Positions 55,694 through 64,000 are shown, counted from the first letter of the stretch. The stretch: DNA of 64,000 bases from CAYULW01 sp964445815 (GCA_964445815.1 CAYULW010000003.1:1-64000), one strand, 5' to 3'. The notes: generated by a model from the letters alone, not told the origin. A program made the numbers and translations.

Positions 55694-56424
55694 TACCAGT
55701 TTCGGGCTCCTATTTTTAATTTGGTTAACATGATGAAAAAAGCAATTAGCGATAAAAAGTAAATTGCATCTCTACTGTCAATGACACCTCTACTCATTGA
55801 TATGTAGTGTTCATTGATTCCCAGCTTTAAGACGAGATAATCAAAACTGCCTAATAAATCCAGAGAACTGATGAAGTCAAAGCCGATGTAGACAATAAAA
55901 CTCAGGAAGACCGCAATAATAAATGAAATCACCTGATTGTCTGATAAAGAGGAAGCAAATAGACCAATGGCAACAAATCCGGAGGCTAAAAACAGGAGCC
56001 CCAAATATGAGCCCCAGGTACCACCATGATCTATATTGCCAATAGGGGCTCCGAGATAATATACAGTTGCATAATAAATCAAGGTGGGAGTGATACTAAA
56101 GAGTACAAGAAGTACTCCTGCCAGATACTTTGCAGAAATGATCTGTAAATCGGTCAAAGGTTTTGTCAGTAACAATTCCATTGTTCCGGCTCTGTTTTCT
56201 TCAGCAAATAAACGCATGGTAATAGCGGGAATAAGAAACATAAATATCCATGGTGCAATGCTAAAGAGTGGTGTTAATGCAGCATACTCGGCATCCAAAA
56301 CATTAGTATCACCGGGAAAAACCCACATGATTAAGCCCATAATGATCAGAAATACGATAATTACAATATATCCTATGAGTGAACCTAAAAAACCTTGTAT
56401 TTCCTTTTTGAGTAAACTTAACAT
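55693..56424 (-). CDS. gldF: Gliding motility-associated ABC permease GldF
   Basis: A 243-residue protein with six membrane helices. The central FAEENRAGTMELLLTKPLTD is the typical ABC-2 permease loop. It starts MLSLLKKEIQGFLGSLIGYI. It forms the channel part of the GldAFG complex. It is the first gene of the gldF-gldG-DUF4340-dnaN run and has a -7 element 20 bases upstream of its start. Confidence 0.95.
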   Translation of the reverse strand: MLSLLKKEIQGFLGSLIGYIVIIVFLIIMGLIMWVFPGDTNVLDAEYAALTPLFSIAPWIFMFLIPAITMRLFAEENRAGTMELLLTKPLTDLQIISAKYLAGVLLVLFSITPTLIYYATVYYLGAPIGNIDHGGTWGSYLGLLFLASGFVAIGLFASSLSDNQVISFIIAVFLSFIVYIGFDFISSLDLLGSFDYLVLKLGINEHYISMSRGVIDSRDAIYFLSLIAFFIMLTKLKIGARNW

Positions 56425-56443
56425 GCCTTGTTAAACAGGTCGA

Positions 56444-56451
56444 CAAAAATA
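56444..56451 (-). promoter_or_regulatory. Candidate -7 element of gldF
   Basis: The minus-strand sequence TATTTTTG fits TAnnTTTG and lies 20 bases upstream of the gldF ATG. No TTG occurs at the usual -33 distance. Confidence 0.4.
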
Positions 56452-56513
56452 AAGAAAAGGCTCCTCATCCCTAGTTAAAATTCTCTAATTAGAGGCCTAG
56501 TTGGTCTTCTGCG

Positions 56514-56543
56514 TTGCCTGCTCATTCGCTTTATTTAAATTTG
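56514..56543 (+). promoter_or_regulatory. Promoter of lysC-lysA (TTG-N19-TAAATTTG)
   Basis: A -33 TTG (56514-56516) and TAAATTTG (56536-56543) are separated by exactly 19 bases, the same layout as the rplU promoter. Transcription would start near 56548-56550, about 15 bases before the lysC ATG at 56564. The short leader leaves no room for a riboswitch. Confidence 0.6.
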
Positions 56544-56563
56544 AGCCCCAATTTAAATTTGAG
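56533..56563 (+). repeat. Direct repeat overlapping the lysC promoter
   Basis: ATTTAAATTTGAG occurs at 56533-56545 and again at 56551-56563, 18 bases apart. The first copy contains the -7 box; the second ends directly at the ATG. It could be an operator or a duplicated promoter element. Confidence 0.6.
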
Positions 56564-57874
56564 ATGAAGGTTTTAAAATTTGGAGGAACTTCTGTAGGCT
56601 CAGCTCAACGCATGAAAAAAGTGTATGAGATAGTAAGGCAAGAAAAGCAAGCAATAGTTGTGTTATCGGCCATGTCAGGTACAACAAACAGTCTTGTTGA
56701 GATCACTAAATACTTGTACGAGAAAAAGCGGTCTCAAGCCATTGAGATGATTAATGGCCTAAATCTAAAATATGTTGAAACAGTAAAAGAATTATTGAAT
56801 GACAAGACTGTCTTAGAAAAGGGAATGGATTTGGTAAATGCACATTTTAATTACCTCATGTCCTTTACCCAGGATTCATTTACCATTCACGAAGAAAAAG
56901 CCATCTTAGCACAGGGTGAGCTCTTATCAACTGCATTGTTCCAATTGTTGCTTGAAGAAAGGGGAGAAGAAGCAGTATTGCTTCCGGCTCTGGGGTTTAT
57001 GAGAATTGATAAGGACATGGAGCCTGATGCATTTTACATTAAAGAAAACCTCAATCGTTTGCTTGAAGAAAATTCAGGTCGTAAACTATACATCACACAA
57101 GGCTTTATTTGTCGTAATAATTATGGGGAAATTGACAATTTAAAACGAGGTGGTAGCGATTATACTGCTTCTTTGATTGGTGTGGCCGTTCAGGCTGAGG
57201 AAGTGCAGATATGGACAGATATTGACGGTATGCATAATAACGATCCCAGATATGTCGATTCAACTCAACCAATAGAACATCTTTCCTTTGCCGAAGCGGC
57301 AGAGCTGGCTTATTTTGGGGCAAAGATTTTGCACCCTTCCAGTGTGCTTCCGGCCCAACGTGCTAATGTGCCTGTTCGATTGAAAAGCACATTGGCTCCT
57401 GAAGCCAAAGGGACTCTGATCACGCAGGCGACTTCTGGAGATGGAATAAAAGCGATCGCTGCAAAAGATAAGATAACAGCCATTAAGATTAATTCCGGAA
57501 GGATGCTGTTGGCTCATGGTTTCTTAAGAAGAGTATTTGAAATTTTTGAGTTGTACAAGACTTCCATTGATATGATTACGACTTCAGAGGTGGCTGTTTC
57601 AGTAACCATAGACAATAATCAATATCTTGAAGAAATTACTGAAGAGCTAAGAAAATATGGCAAAGTAGAAGTTGATAAAGAGCAAAGTATCATTTGTGTG
57701 GTAGGGGACTTTATTCAGGGCAATAAGGGTGTTGCTTCTCAAATTTTTAATACCTTGAAAGAAGTGCCCATACGTATGATTTCTTACGGAGGGAGCAATC
57801 ATAATATTTCTCTATTGGTGAATACTTCTGATAAAGTAGCTGCATTGAAGAACCTAAATACCTTATTCGAATAA
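56564..57874 (+). CDS. lysC: Aspartate kinase (lysine branch)
   Basis: The 436-residue protein starts MKVLKFGGTSVGSAQRMKKV. It has LKRGGSDYTASLIGVAVQAE, WTDIDGMHNNDPRYVDST and ELAYFGAKILHPSSVLPAQ in the kinase domain, and two ACT domains at the C-terminus (FEIFELYKTSIDMITTSEVA; VPIRMISYGGSNHNISLLV). I chose ATG 56564 because the family begins at MKVLKFGG; the upstream extension is not conserved. Its TAA shares a base with the lysA ATG, so translation is coupled. It is likely feedback-regulated by lysine. Confidence 0.94.
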   Translation: MKVLKFGGTSVGSAQRMKKVYEIVRQEKQAIVVLSAMSGTTNSLVEITKYLYEKKRSQAIEMINGLNLKYVETVKELLNDKTVLEKGMDLVNAHFNYLMSFTQDSFTIHEEKAILAQGELLSTALFQLLLEERGEEAVLLPALGFMRIDKDMEPDAFYIKENLNRLLEENSGRKLYITQGFICRNNYGEIDNLKRGGSDYTASLIGVAVQAEEVQIWTDIDGMHNNDPRYVDSTQPIEHLSFAEAAELAYFGAKILHPSSVLPAQRANVPVRLKSTLAPEAKGTLITQATSGDGIKAIAAKDKITAIKINSGRMLLAHGFLRRVFEIFELYKTSIDMITTSEVAVSVTIDNNQYLEEITEELRKYGKVEVDKEQSIICVVGDFIQGNKGVASQIFNTLKEVPIRMISYGGSNHNISLLVNTSDKVAALKNLNTLFE

Positions 57875-59037
57875 TGGAATTCTTTTCTAAAGCAGCAATC
57901 AAAAAAATTCAGGCATGTGAGACACCATTTTATTTCTATAATTTGGAGATTCTTGACTTGACACTTGAAGCGTTAAAAAAAGCGGTTGATCAATCTAATT
58001 TTCACATCCACTATGCCATAAAAGCCAATGCCAATAATGAAGTATTGGAAAGAATAAAAGCGCATGATTTGGGCATTGATACAGTGAGTGGTCAGGAGAT
58101 TAGGCACGCATTGGATTTAGGGTTCAATCCTAAAAAAATTGCTTTTGCCGGAGTAGGTAAAACAGATAAAGAAATTCGTTTGGCACTCCAATCCCAAATA
58201 TTTAGCTTGAATGTAGAGTCACTTCCCGAATTAAAGGTGATCGATGCATTGGCAAGGGAAATGAATATTGTCGCTCCTATTGCCTTGAGGTTAAATCCCA
58301 ACGTCAATGCTAAAACACATCATTACATCACTACGGGATTAGAAGAAAATAAGTTTGGTATTAATTTCTGGGAATTGGATGAAGTAATCGGTGTATTGAA
58401 TCAATCAGAGCATCTAAGTTTAGATGGCTTGCATTTTCATATCGGTTCTCAGATTACGGATTTATCAGTATTCAAGAACCTCTGCAACAGAATCAATGAT
58501 TTACAGGTCTTTTTTAAAGAGAGATCAATTGACATCAATCATATTAATGTAGGTGGTGGCTTGGGAGTGAATTACACATCTCCCGATGAGGAGTTGATTC
58601 CTGATTTTGAGGCCTACTTCAAGATATTTAAACGCTTTTTAAATCCACTCCCGCATCAAGATGTTCATTTTGAGCTGGGAAGATCATTGGTGGCTCAATG
58701 TGCGAGTTTGATTACTAAGGTCTTGTACGTTAAAAAAGGCATAAAAACCAATTTTTTAATACTCGATGCCGGCATGACCGAGTTGATACGCCCTGCTCTT
58801 TATCAGTCGGTCCATTATATCCAAAATCTTTCGAGCAGTTCAAATGAGCAAGAAAAATATGATGTAGTAGGGCCAATTTGCGAATCATCTGACTGTTTTG
58901 GTAAGGCGATTGACTTACCCATGAGTCAGAGAGGAGATATTATGGCCATCAGAACAACAGGGGCTTATGGCGAGGTGATGTCTTCTAACTATAATCTAAG
59001 AGAAAAAGTAAACACATTATATCATGATGAGATTTAA
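57874..59037 (+). CDS. lysA: Diaminopimelate decarboxylase
   Basis: The 387-residue PLP enzyme makes lysine from meso-diaminopimelate. HYAIKANANNEVL holds PLP-lysine K50. GLHFHIGSQI, INVGGGLGVNY and FELGRSLVAQCASLI bind the cofactor phosphate, and GPICESSDCFGKAI gives the active-site Cys loop of the partner subunit. It directly follows lysC (TAATG) and overlaps the peptidase gene by 14 bases. Confidence 0.95.
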   Translation: MEFFSKAAIKKIQACETPFYFYNLEILDLTLEALKKAVDQSNFHIHYAIKANANNEVLERIKAHDLGIDTVSGQEIRHALDLGFNPKKIAFAGVGKTDKEIRLALQSQIFSLNVESLPELKVIDALAREMNIVAPIALRLNPNVNAKTHHYITTGLEENKFGINFWELDEVIGVLNQSEHLSLDGLHFHIGSQITDLSVFKNLCNRINDLQVFFKERSIDINHINVGGGLGVNYTSPDEELIPDFEAYFKIFKRFLNPLPHQDVHFELGRSLVAQCASLITKVLYVKKGIKTNFLILDAGMTELIRPALYQSVHYIQNLSSSSNEQEKYDVVGPICESSDCFGKAIDLPMSQRGDIMAIRTTGAYGEVMSSNYNLREKVNTLYHDEI

Positions 59038-61432
59038 ATTCCTGCTAATCGCCTGTTTAGCACTCACTCAATTAAGAGCGCAAGTAGAGACAAGAACTTA
59101 TTATGCAGATAAAGGGCTTGTTCCAAGAGAGCATGCATTGGATTTTAAGCATTTAAAATTAGATGTGAGGTTTGAACCTGAGAAAGGAAAAGTGATTGGC
59201 AAGGTGAAGCATCAATTTGTTACTCTTCAAAAGGGAGTGGATTCAATTTATCTGGATGCGATAAACATGAGTTTTTCGAGAGTAGAATTGGATGGCCAAG
59301 CCGTTGACTTTAAAACACAAAAAAAGGGAATAGTTCTTATATTGGATAATGCTCTTGATTGGGATTCAGAGCACGAATTGGAGATGGATTATACTGCCTT
59401 TCCTAAAAAGGGAATTTATTTCATTGGCTGGAATGATCCGAACGGTTTATCGAGAAAGCAAATCTGGACTCAGGGGCAAGGCATAAACAACAGACATTGG
59501 ATTCCAATGTTTGATGAGAAAAACGATAAAGTTATTTCAGAAGTGGTTGTGCATTTTGACCAAACTTATAAAGTATTATCAAACGGGAAAAAACTCTCTG
59601 AGAAAGTACAAAAGGATGGCACGAAAAGATGGCATTATAAAATTTCACATCCACATGCTCCCTATCTCATCATGTTAGGAATAGGAGATTATGCCATCTA
59701 TGAAACCAAATCTTCTAGTGGAGTACCAATGAACCTGTATTATTATCCAGATCAGGAAGATCAAAGAGCAGCTACTTACAAGTTTTCTAAACAAATGTTC
59801 AACTTTTTTGAAAAGGAGATTGGTGTTCCATATCCCTGGGAAAGTTATTCTCAAATTCCGGTACAGGATTTTATGTATGGCGCCATGGAAAATACTACAG
59901 CGACCGTATTTGGAGATTTTTATTTGGTGAATGAAAGAGCATATTTAGATAAAAATTATGTGAGAGTAGATGCTCACGAATTAGCCCATCAATGGTTTGG
60001 AGATATGATTACAGCCAGGGCGAGTGCGGATCATTGGTTACAAGAGAGTTTTGCGACACATTATGACATGATGTATCAACAGGAGGCATTTGGAAAGGAG
60101 TATTTTGATTGGGTGAGAAGAGATTATAACGATCAAGCCATAGCAGCTTCAAAAAAAGACCTGAAGCCCGTAGCTCATAGTAGTGCAGGAGTAGTGAGGC
60201 ATTATCCTAAAGGGGCATTTGTTTTACAAATGTTAAAGTATGTTGTAGGAAGAGAAGAGTTTAATGCTGCCATCAAATATTATTTGGAAAAGCATGCCTA
60301 TCAAAACGTTAATTCTGATGATCTTTTGTCAGCTTTTCATGAGCGACTTGGTCTGAGCTTAAATTGGTTTTGGGAACAATGGGTATACAAAGGCGGTGAG
60401 CCTGAGTACAAAGTCGAGTTTGAAGAACTGGACGGTATAGGTAGATTTAAGGTACAACAAACTCATGAGCGTAGCGAATTGAACGGTTTGTTTAAGATGC
60501 CGATTAACCTTCAAGTGATTTATCAGGATGGAAGCTCAACACTCAAGAAAGTCTGGGTGGAAAAAGAAAGTCAGGAGTTTGATCTTGAGTTGCATAAAGA
60601 CAAGTCCGTAGCCTTTGTTCTGTTTGATCCTAACAGTGAGGTGATGAAGTCTATTGAGTTTAAAAAACCTCTTGAAATGCTCAAACTCCAAGCACAAAAG
60701 GCAGAACATATGCTAGACCGTTACGATGCCATTGTGGCTTTGTCAGAGTTTGATTTTGACAACAAAGAAGCCTTTTTGACTGAGCGGTTCAAGGCAGAGC
60801 AATTTCATGCGATCAAAGGAGAAATTATCAAACAATTGCTTCCACAATTAAATGAAGCAAGCGAACAATTGACTGTTTTAGGGCTTCAAGATAAAGATGT
60901 GAATGTAAGAAAGGCTGTACTCGACAATACAATTCGCATTTCCTCTGATCAGGAATCGCTTTATCGCAGCTTACTAAAAGACTCAAGTTATATAGTTATC
61001 GAAAAAGCATTAGACTTATTGGCTTTTTATTATCCGCAAAACATTGATGCTTATCTTCAATTAACAAAAGAAGAGTTTGGAAACCGATCACATAATGTTA
61101 GAATTGCTCATTTGAAGTATGCGATAGAAATTAAAAATGACGAAAAAGCTCTTGAGGAATTGATTGAATACGCTTCTCTTTCTTATGAATTTACAACAAG
61201 GGTGAATGCATTTGAAACACTAAAGGAGTTGAATGTGATCAATGTGAAAGGTCTTGCTTATTTGTTTGATGCGAGTTTTAGTTTCAATTCGCGTTTAGCA
61301 GGTCCGGCTAGAAAGTCCATCGACCATTTCTTTGCACAGAGTCACTACAAACGACTTATTGTGGATTATGTGTCTAAAGAAGAGTGGTCAGATCTTGAAT
61401 TTCGTAAAGTATCTAAATACCTGATTCCTTAG
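59024..61432 (+). CDS. Secreted M1-family aminopeptidase
   Basis: An 802-residue zinc peptidase with a signal peptide (residues 1-19). The exopeptidase motif YGAMEN (285-290) is present, and the zinc site is H318-E-L-A-H322 with E341 after 18 residues. The Tyr region near 400 is also conserved. The C-terminal third is helical (HEAT-like), as in cold-active and leukotriene-hydrolase-like M1 enzymes. It probably trims peptides in the periplasm. ATG 59024 and 59027 are equivalent starts. The 3' end overlaps the next gene on the minus strand by 4 bases. Confidence 0.92.
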   Translation: MMRFKFLLIACLALTQLRAQVETRTYYADKGLVPREHALDFKHLKLDVRFEPEKGKVIGKVKHQFVTLQKGVDSIYLDAINMSFSRVELDGQAVDFKTQKKGIVLILDNALDWDSEHELEMDYTAFPKKGIYFIGWNDPNGLSRKQIWTQGQGINNRHWIPMFDEKNDKVISEVVVHFDQTYKVLSNGKKLSEKVQKDGTKRWHYKISHPHAPYLIMLGIGDYAIYETKSSSGVPMNLYYYPDQEDQRAATYKFSKQMFNFFEKEIGVPYPWESYSQIPVQDFMYGAMENTTATVFGDFYLVNERAYLDKNYVRVDAHELAHQWFGDMITARASADHWLQESFATHYDMMYQQEAFGKEYFDWVRRDYNDQAIAASKKDLKPVAHSSAGVVRHYPKGAFVLQMLKYVVGREEFNAAIKYYLEKHAYQNVNSDDLLSAFHERLGLSLNWFWEQWVYKGGEPEYKVEFEELDGIGRFKVQQTHERSELNGLFKMPINLQVIYQDGSSTLKKVWVEKESQEFDLELHKDKSVAFVLFDPNSEVMKSIEFKKPLEMLKLQAQKAEHMLDRYDAIVALSEFDFDNKEAFLTERFKAEQFHAIKGEIIKQLLPQLNEASEQLTVLGLQDKDVNVRKAVLDNTIRISSDQESLYRSLLKDSSYIVIEKALDLLAFYYPQNIDAYLQLTKEEFGNRSHNVRIAHLKYAIEIKNDEKALEELIEYASLSYEFTTRVNAFETLKELNVINVKGLAYLFDASFSFNSRLAGPARKSIDHFFAQSHYKRLIVDYVSKEEWSDLEFRKVSKYLIP

Positions 61433-62094
61433 TTAACAACAAACTTAGCGATGGAAGATTGACCATTTTTTGTTTTTACTTTCAAAAAGTAAAAACCATT
61501 GGCCGGTGGTGAGAATTTAAGCTCAAAGCTTTGAGATAAGAAAATCGAACTTTGCTTCAAAACACGACCAGTAATGTCCAGAATTAATAAATCTGCATAT
61601 TCGTTAGCATCGGAGTTAATTCTTAAGATACCTTCTGTATAATTCACCGAATTGAGCTTTAGCTCATGCTTTTCTATGTTGACAACAAAAGATACACAGG
61701 CTCTTGGATTTTTGGTTGAGTTCGTTGGGTAAATATTTGTTCCGTTTGCTGTAGCACAAATCACATAATCATTTTCTTGTTTGAATCCGTAATTGCTAAT
61801 CAAGGTATAGTCTTTCAAATCCCCCTGCATTAAAGTTTGATCGATCCTTTTTTTGATGTCGTAAAATTCAGTTGTATCCTTGGTAGCAATGCTTAAAGAG
61901 AAATAAATCGAATCCTGTGCAAAAAGAATATTAGGTCCATCATTCCTAAAACGCACTGTGATGTCTTCTACCGCGGCACTGTCATAATTAAAACCTCTCA
62001 TGGGATTGGTGAAGTTTCTCACATCAATACCATTACTCTGAGCCGATAAAGTCAGGGTACTCAGTACTAAACCAATTAATAAAATTCTTTTCAT
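61429..62094 (-). CDS. Small secreted protein with type IX sorting domain
   Basis: The 221-residue protein has a signal peptide (LIGLVLSTLTLSAQS), a central region with no recognised family (about residues 25-140), and a T9SS type A sorting domain at the end (VNYTEGILRINSDANEYADL; LLILDITGRVLKQ; FYFLKVKTKNGQ). It should be exported across the outer membrane. It lies 11 bases after an S4 RNA-binding gene, with which it may be co-transcribed. Confidence 0.8.
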   Translation of the reverse strand: MKRILLIGLVLSTLTLSAQSNGIDVRNFTNPMRGFNYDSAAVEDITVRFRNDGPNILFAQDSIYFSLSIATKDTTEFYDIKKRIDQTLMQGDLKDYTLISNYGFKQENDYVICATANGTNIYPTNSTKNPRACVSFVVNIEKHELKLNSVNYTEGILRINSDANEYADLLILDITGRVLKQSSIFLSQSFELKFSPPANGFYFLKVKTKNGQSSIAKFVVN

Positions 62095-62105
62095 ATGCTT
62101 TCTAT

Positions 62106-62309
62106 TTAGACTACTTCAATTTGAGTTCCGTTGACTCTAACCAAGTCTCCCTTCCGAACTTTTAGCCTTTTTCTATAGTCTACCTCATTATTGTATATCA
62201 CCTCTCCGGCTTCAACCATTCTTTTTGCATCTCCTCCCGATTCTGCTAGTCCCATAATTTTTAGCAGTTTAATCATCTCAATGTATTCTTGTTGAAGCTC
62301 AAATATCAT
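62106..62309 (-). CDS. Small S4-domain RNA-binding protein (YbcJ-like)
   Basis: The 67-residue protein is a single S4 fold: EYIEMIKLLKIMGLAESGGD, VEAGEVIYNNEVDYRKRLKV, GDLVRVNGTQIEVV. It matches the YbcJ family along its entire length, including the FELQQEYIE start, which supports ATG 62309. It likely binds structured RNA such as rRNA. A TAATTTTG element lies at 62314-62321 on the minus strand, so the message may be nearly leaderless. Confidence 0.88.
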   Translation of the reverse strand: MIFELQQEYIEMIKLLKIMGLAESGGDAKRMVEAGEVIYNNEVDYRKRLKVRKGDLVRVNGTQIEVV

Positions 62310-62378
62310 ACGTCAAAATTATTCAAAATGATTCATTAAGGTCGAAACGTTTTCTCATTGATTTCGTTAATTTGAGCA

Positions 62379-63191
62379 GTGAAACAATTTGTCATCTTTC
62401 TTTTTCTGTGTTCTTTTTGGTTGTCATCTAAATCTCAGAACTGCAATTTTGAGAATACGACTTTTGATTTTGGTGAGCGAGTTGATTATACGATATACTA
62501 TCATTTGGCAGGCATGTGGGTAAGTGCCGGTGAGGTTTACTTTAAGATCGATTCAATGAATATTGCCAACCGACCCTTTTATCATTTCAACAGTTACGGC
62601 AGTACCTTTAAGAAATATGATTGGATCTATAAAGTGAGAGATCACTTTGAAAGTATAGTGGATAAGGAAAGTTTCAAGCCATTAAGGTTTAAACGAAAAG
62701 TGAATGAAGGCGGTACACACATCCGAGAAGATTATTTGTTCAAACAGAAAGCTGGAGAAGCAATTACCCTTCGGCAAATGGATGAAGATGAGGAGATGGT
62801 TAAAGATACTATTCCGTTAAAACCATGTAGCTATGATGTCATGACAATGATCTATTATGCGAGAAATATTGATTTTAGCAATGTAGAAGAAGGCGAAAAA
62901 GTGCCCATTAGACTTATACTGGATAATGAGACACATGAAAGTTATATTCGTTATTTAGGGAAGAAACAATTAAAAGTAAAAGGTTTAGGAACATTTAATT
63001 GCATCATGTTTTCGCCATACCTAATTGAGGGAACCATTTTTAATGGTGGAGAAGACATGACCGTTTGGGTAACGGACGACAAAAACCGAGTTCCGGTTTA
63101 CATCGAAACACCTATTTTAGTCGGTTCTATAAGAGCGAGGGTCAATAGTATGGAGGGCCTCAGATATCCTATTGAATCTAAGGTCAATTAA
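62379..63191 (+). CDS. DUF3108 domain-containing exported protein, GTG start
   Basis: The 270-residue protein has a signal peptide (FVIFLFLCSFWLSSKSQ) and the DUF3108 body (RVDYTIYYHLAGMWVSAGEV; PLKPCSYDVMTMIYYARNID; ITLRQMDEDEEMVKD). DUF3108 proteins occur widely in Bacteroidota and are of unknown role; an outer-membrane or envelope function is a guess. Translation starts with GTG 62379. Its stop shares four bases with the convergent DUF493 gene. Confidence 0.88.
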   Translation: MKQFVIFLFLCSFWLSSKSQNCNFENTTFDFGERVDYTIYYHLAGMWVSAGEVYFKIDSMNIANRPFYHFNSYGSTFKKYDWIYKVRDHFESIVDKESFKPLRFKRKVNEGGTHIREDYLFKQKAGEAITLRQMDEDEEMVKDTIPLKPCSYDVMTMIYYARNIDFSNVEEGEKVPIRLILDNETHESYIRYLGKKQLKVKGLGTFNCIMFSPYLIEGTIFNGGEDMTVWVTDDKNRVPVYIETPILVGSIRARVNSMEGLRYPIESKVN

Positions 63192-63460
63192 AGAGCCATT
63201 AACCCCTTGATCTTAGATGCCCGCTCATAGCGATCAATTACTCCGTCAGCATCCAGCATTAACTCCTTAGCACTTACACTTACATAATTGCCTTTGTTTG
63301 ACTGTTTAAGACTGACCTGAGCCTCAGACCCGAATAGGGCCTCCACTTGTGCCAGTTTTTTATTGTCTGATGGAACGATGAATTTGAAAAAGTAGACACG
63401 AGGCCAGCTTCCGCTCTCATTTAGCTTTTTTCTCAAATCATCGAAATTCTGTTTCTTCAT
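63188..63460 (-). CDS. DUF493 family protein
   Basis: A 90-residue protein starting MKKQNFDDLRKKLNESGSWP, with VYFFKFIVPSDNKKLAQVEA and SNKGNYVSVSAKELM, which is the DUF493 (ferredoxin-like) pattern. Some members act as small regulators of unknown partner. ATG 63460 was chosen because the upstream extension runs into the preceding gene. It follows the HEAT-like gene by one base (TAAAATG), so translation is coupled. Confidence 0.88.
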   Translation of the reverse strand: MKKQNFDDLRKKLNESGSWPRVYFFKFIVPSDNKKLAQVEALFGSEAQVSLKQSNKGNYVSVSAKELMLDADGVIDRYERASKIKGLMAL

Positions 63461-63461
63461 T

Positions 63462-63995
63462 TTATTCTCCTTCAATGGGCAGATTGCGAACAACGTCTCC
63501 TAAGCTGATCAGCAAGGCTTTCTTATCTGCATTTTCTTCTTTTTCACTTGCTTCTTGAATGTCCGCTTCATATTCAAGTAATTCATGTTCACTGTAAGCC
63601 GCATCAAAATTTTCAATAACTGTCAGGGCTTCAAGAGTGACCATGTAATCACCTTCTATAGCGGCTTTTACAAAAACATCTAAATGATCAGAGCCGTCTA
63701 TGGCAGCTTGCCAGAAACTGGAGATCAGAAAACTGCGGTAATAATTCATGCTTGCATCTTGAATGGCTTCGATTAAAACATCTACCGATTCATTGTCTTT
63801 TAAATCAAACAAAAACTGAATAATTGCCGCTTCTACCTGAGGTTCATCTGTCTCTTTTAAAACGTTTAATAAAGTTTTAAAAACGATTTGGTTGCCATTT
63901 GCTCTACTGCGTTTTATCGCATCTAAAACTATGCTTGTATCCGATGCACTCAGATCTTTTATAATCTCTTTAACGACTTTAGATTGTTCTTCCAT
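63462..63995 (-). CDS. HEAT-repeat-like protein
   Basis: The 177-residue all-helical protein has repeated helical pairs (VFKTLLNVLKETDEPQVEAA; FLFDLKDNESVDVLIEAIQD; AAIEGDYMVTLEALTVIENF) and an acidic tail region, a HEAT-like pattern. It has no signal peptide and no enzyme motif, so it is probably a scaffold. Its start is 5 bases from the right edge of the window. It couples directly to the DUF493 gene. Confidence 0.75.
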   Translation of the reverse strand: MEEQSKVVKEIIKDLSASDTSIVLDAIKRSRANGNQIVFKTLLNVLKETDEPQVEAAIIQFLFDLKDNESVDVLIEAIQDASMNYYRSFLISSFWQAAIDGSDHLDVFVKAAIEGDYMVTLEALTVIENFDAAYSEHELLEYEADIQEASEKEENADKKALLISLGDVVRNLPIEGE

Positions 63996-64000
63996 TTTTT

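Noticed and set aside
56501..56563. N-terminal extension of lysC
   Set aside because: The -33/-7 promoter lies inside it, and the conserved start MKVLKFGG begins at ATG 56564.
56544..56563. Lysine riboswitch before lysC
   Set aside because: The predicted leader is only about 15 bases, too short for an L-box.

Overview
The window reads as a continuous piece of a Bacteroidota chromosome, most likely a flavobacteria-like gliding lineage. Evidence for this: four gliding genes (gldD, gldE, gldF, gldG), a large SprB-repeat surface protein, two secreted proteins with C-terminal type IX secretion sorting domains, an HU-TPR-small basic protein-rng cluster, start codons without clear Shine-Dalgarno sequences, and promoters of the form TTG-N19-TAnnTTTG. 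The DNA is AT-rich by eye. I see no tRNA, rRNA, CRISPR array, transposase or integrase. Intergenic gaps are all shorter than about 160 bases, so no long gene-free stretch needs separate comment.

Layout. 1-4853: the N-terminal 1617 residues of a very large repeat adhesin that runs off the left edge. 4969-7973: a LytTR response regulator, a TPR histidine kinase and a TfoX-like protein. 8005-15055: the elongasome cluster rodA, mrdA, mreD, mreC, mreB behind purH, all on the minus strand. 15229-17237 (plus): an ABC permease without its ATPase and a sulfotransferase-like protein. 17220-25328 (minus): mfd, a TMTC-like membrane TPR protein, a second TPR histidine kinase, and fbp. 25421-27265 (plus): an acetyltransferase and a first aspartate kinase. 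27280-36597 (minus): a sorted YCF48-like protein, a 2-hydroxyacid dehydrogenase, mgtE, rsmA, DUF4286, a TPR protein, a lipoprotein, serS, a strong terminator, rpmA and rplU. 36715-39959: a divergent EamA exporter versus a metal-binding lipoprotein, ctaA and an SDR. 39967-43448 (minus): gldD, gldE, ssb, mutY. 43566-46486 (plus): HU, TPR protein, 30-residue basic protein, rng. 46481-49749: MFS exporter, recX, membrane protein, M42-like peptidase. 49829-51616: a membrane-anchored NACHT-LRR protein. 51740-56424 (minus): dnaN, DUF4340, gldG, gldF. 56564-61432 (plus): lysC, lysA, M1 aminopeptidase. 61429-63995: small sorted protein, S4 protein, DUF3108, DUF493, HEAT-like protein.

How it fits together. 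Most genes are housekeeping: cell shape, purine and lysine synthesis, ribosome, repair and replication. Surface and motility functions are interleaved with them (GldFG with dnaN, GldDE with ssb and mutY, the adhesin next to a two-component system). Gene packing is tight: many same-strand neighbours overlap by 1-14 bases, and five of seven convergent pairs overlap at their stop codons.

The items most worth a second look are the NACHT-LRR protein set among core genes (a candidate NLR-like defence protein), the SprB-type repeat split by an inserted domain of about 170 residues, the kinase/LytTR pair with a GTTA repeat cluster just upstream of the adhesin, the recurring promoter pattern, and a perfect 14-bp inverted repeat inside gldE. 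I do not see a clear multi-gene new system.
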